A stretch of DNA of 5,719 nt from contig JACDBJ010000064.1 of assembly GCA_013695005.1 (NCBI GenBank), forward strand, positions 1 through 5,719. The letters are read 5' to 3'. The position numbers and the translations under genes were made by a program. Position 1 is the first letter of the stretch, and the number at the start of each line of letters is the position of its first letter. Origin of the DNA: Pseudonocardiales bacterium (GTDB taxonomy: Bacteria; Actinomycetota; Actinomycetes; Mycobacteriales; Pseudonocardiaceae). The notes beneath the pieces are model-generated. The model did not search any database and was not told the origin of the DNA. It saw only the letters and a program-made list of their open reading frames with translations. Of the stretch, positions 5,157 through 5,719 are shown in pieces.

Positions 5157-5719
5157 TTAGGTACTAGGTCTGCCGCAGAACGTCGTCGGTGGCTCCGGGA
5201 AGCTGAACGCGACGTCGTCGCCGCAGGCAGCCTCGTCCACCGCAGAGATGACCTTGGTGATCTGGATCGTGTCCGGGCCGCACGCCGCCTTGGTCGTCGG
5301 TCCGGTCACGCTGGCCCCGAAGCAGTCTCCTGCCTTGAGGTTGGGGATCAGGCAGAGCTTGACGCTGGCGCTGCGGTTACCGGGCTGGGTGTACTCGTCG
5401 TAGGGCCCGTTCGGGCACTGCGCGCTCAAGCTGGCCAGGTTCTTCCCGACCTTGTGCGTCGCGTCGGCCGACGCGCAGTCGACGACGTCGATCTCCGCGT
5501 CCGTGGCGTTGGCGCTGACGACTTTGATGCAGTCACCGGCGTTGACGTTGCCTGCCTCGTTCAGCGCCGAGCGGATGAAGTACCCGCCGAGCAGCACCAG
5601 CAGCGCCACCCCGACCCCGATCGCGATGCGCAGGACCAGGCTGCCCCCCTTGCCCGGTGGAGTCGGCGCAGGTCCGCCTTGCCCGAAGCCGGTCGGCGGC
5701 AGCCCCGCCGGCGGAGGGC
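5157..5719 (-). CDS. LppU/SCO3897-family membrane-anchored extracellular protein, N-terminus beyond right edge
   Basis: The visible 186 residues, open to the window edge, show a Pro/Gly-rich cytosolic stretch (PPPAGLPPTGFGQGG and on), one membrane helix (about residues 27-48, LVLRIAIGVGVALLVLLGGYF) and an outside domain of about 138 residues. The outside domain has eight cysteines (in GDCI, DCAS, QCPN, LCLI, DCFG, ACGP, ACGD and FCGR), enough for four disulfides, and two GDC motifs. Its GDCI...VVDC...HKVGK...CP pattern fits the actinobacterial LppU/SCO3897 family, whose function is unknown. Topology: N-terminus inside, single pass, C-terminus outside. The GTG at 5609 lies within the helix and is not the true start; the frame continues without a stop to the edge. 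TAA at 5157-5159 is followed 9 nt later by the aminotransferase start, so the two are probably cotranscribed. Confidence 0.8.
   Translation of the reverse strand, partial: PPPAGLPPTGFGQGGPAPTPPGKGGSLVLRIAIGVGVALLVLLGGYFIRSALNEAGNVNAGDCIKVVSANATDAEIDVVDCASADATHKVGKNLASLSAQCPNGPYDEYTQPGNRSASVKLCLIPNLKAGDCFGASVTGPTTKAACGPDTIQITKVISAVDEAACGDDVAFSFPEPPTTFCGRPST

Overview
The window is high-GC DNA with GTG starts, strong G/C preference at third codon positions and protein families typical of Actinobacteria: an LppU/SCO3897-type protein, an RsbA-type MEDS/ATPase fusion, an Hrp1-like CBS protein and a mycobacterial-type aminotransferase. A mycelial or nocardioform actinomycete (for example Pseudonocardiales) is plausible, but the genus cannot be fixed from this window.

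Right side, minus strand, read from 5719 down to 2191: (i) the 3' part of a membrane-anchored, cysteine-rich LppU-like protein; (ii) 9 nt later, a complete PLP-dependent class I/II aminotransferase of the Rv0858c type; (iii) joined by a TGATG overlap, a short PRC-barrel-like gene that needs a 1-nt frameshift in a run of five C (minus strand) to be read through; (iv) after a ~100-nt gap with a possible SigF/SigB-type promoter, a MEDS-sensor plus HATPase (RsbW-like) anti-sigma regulatory protein; (v) 37 nt later, a two-CBS-domain protein closely resembling mycobacterial hypoxic response protein 1, whose last bases are tandemly duplicated just after its stop. Genes iv and v look like one stress- or redox-sensing transcription unit.

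Middle, minus strand (2096-1059): a ten-helix EamA/DMT-family exporter with its own probable promoter. The -10 hexamer is placed for leaderless initiation at the GTG. A 30-bp dyad covers the -35 and spacer, so a repressor probably controls it. The regulator is not in the window.

Left side (1-1150) is decayed: a 5'-truncated FAD/NAD(P) oxidoreductase (minus strand, running off the left edge); about 250-370 nt without a gene but with a cluster of inverted repeats; a broken dinB (DNA polymerase IV) that lost its first catalytic Asp and about 150 central residues; and an unidentified coding remnant whose end overlaps the EamA gene tail to tail. It looks like a deletion or recombination scar beside an intact chromosomal neighbourhood. 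No rRNA, tRNA, CRISPR array, integrase or transposase was found. No clearly new multi-gene system was found; the most testable items are the EamA operator, the palindrome cluster between truncated genes, and the MEDS-ATPase/CBS pair.
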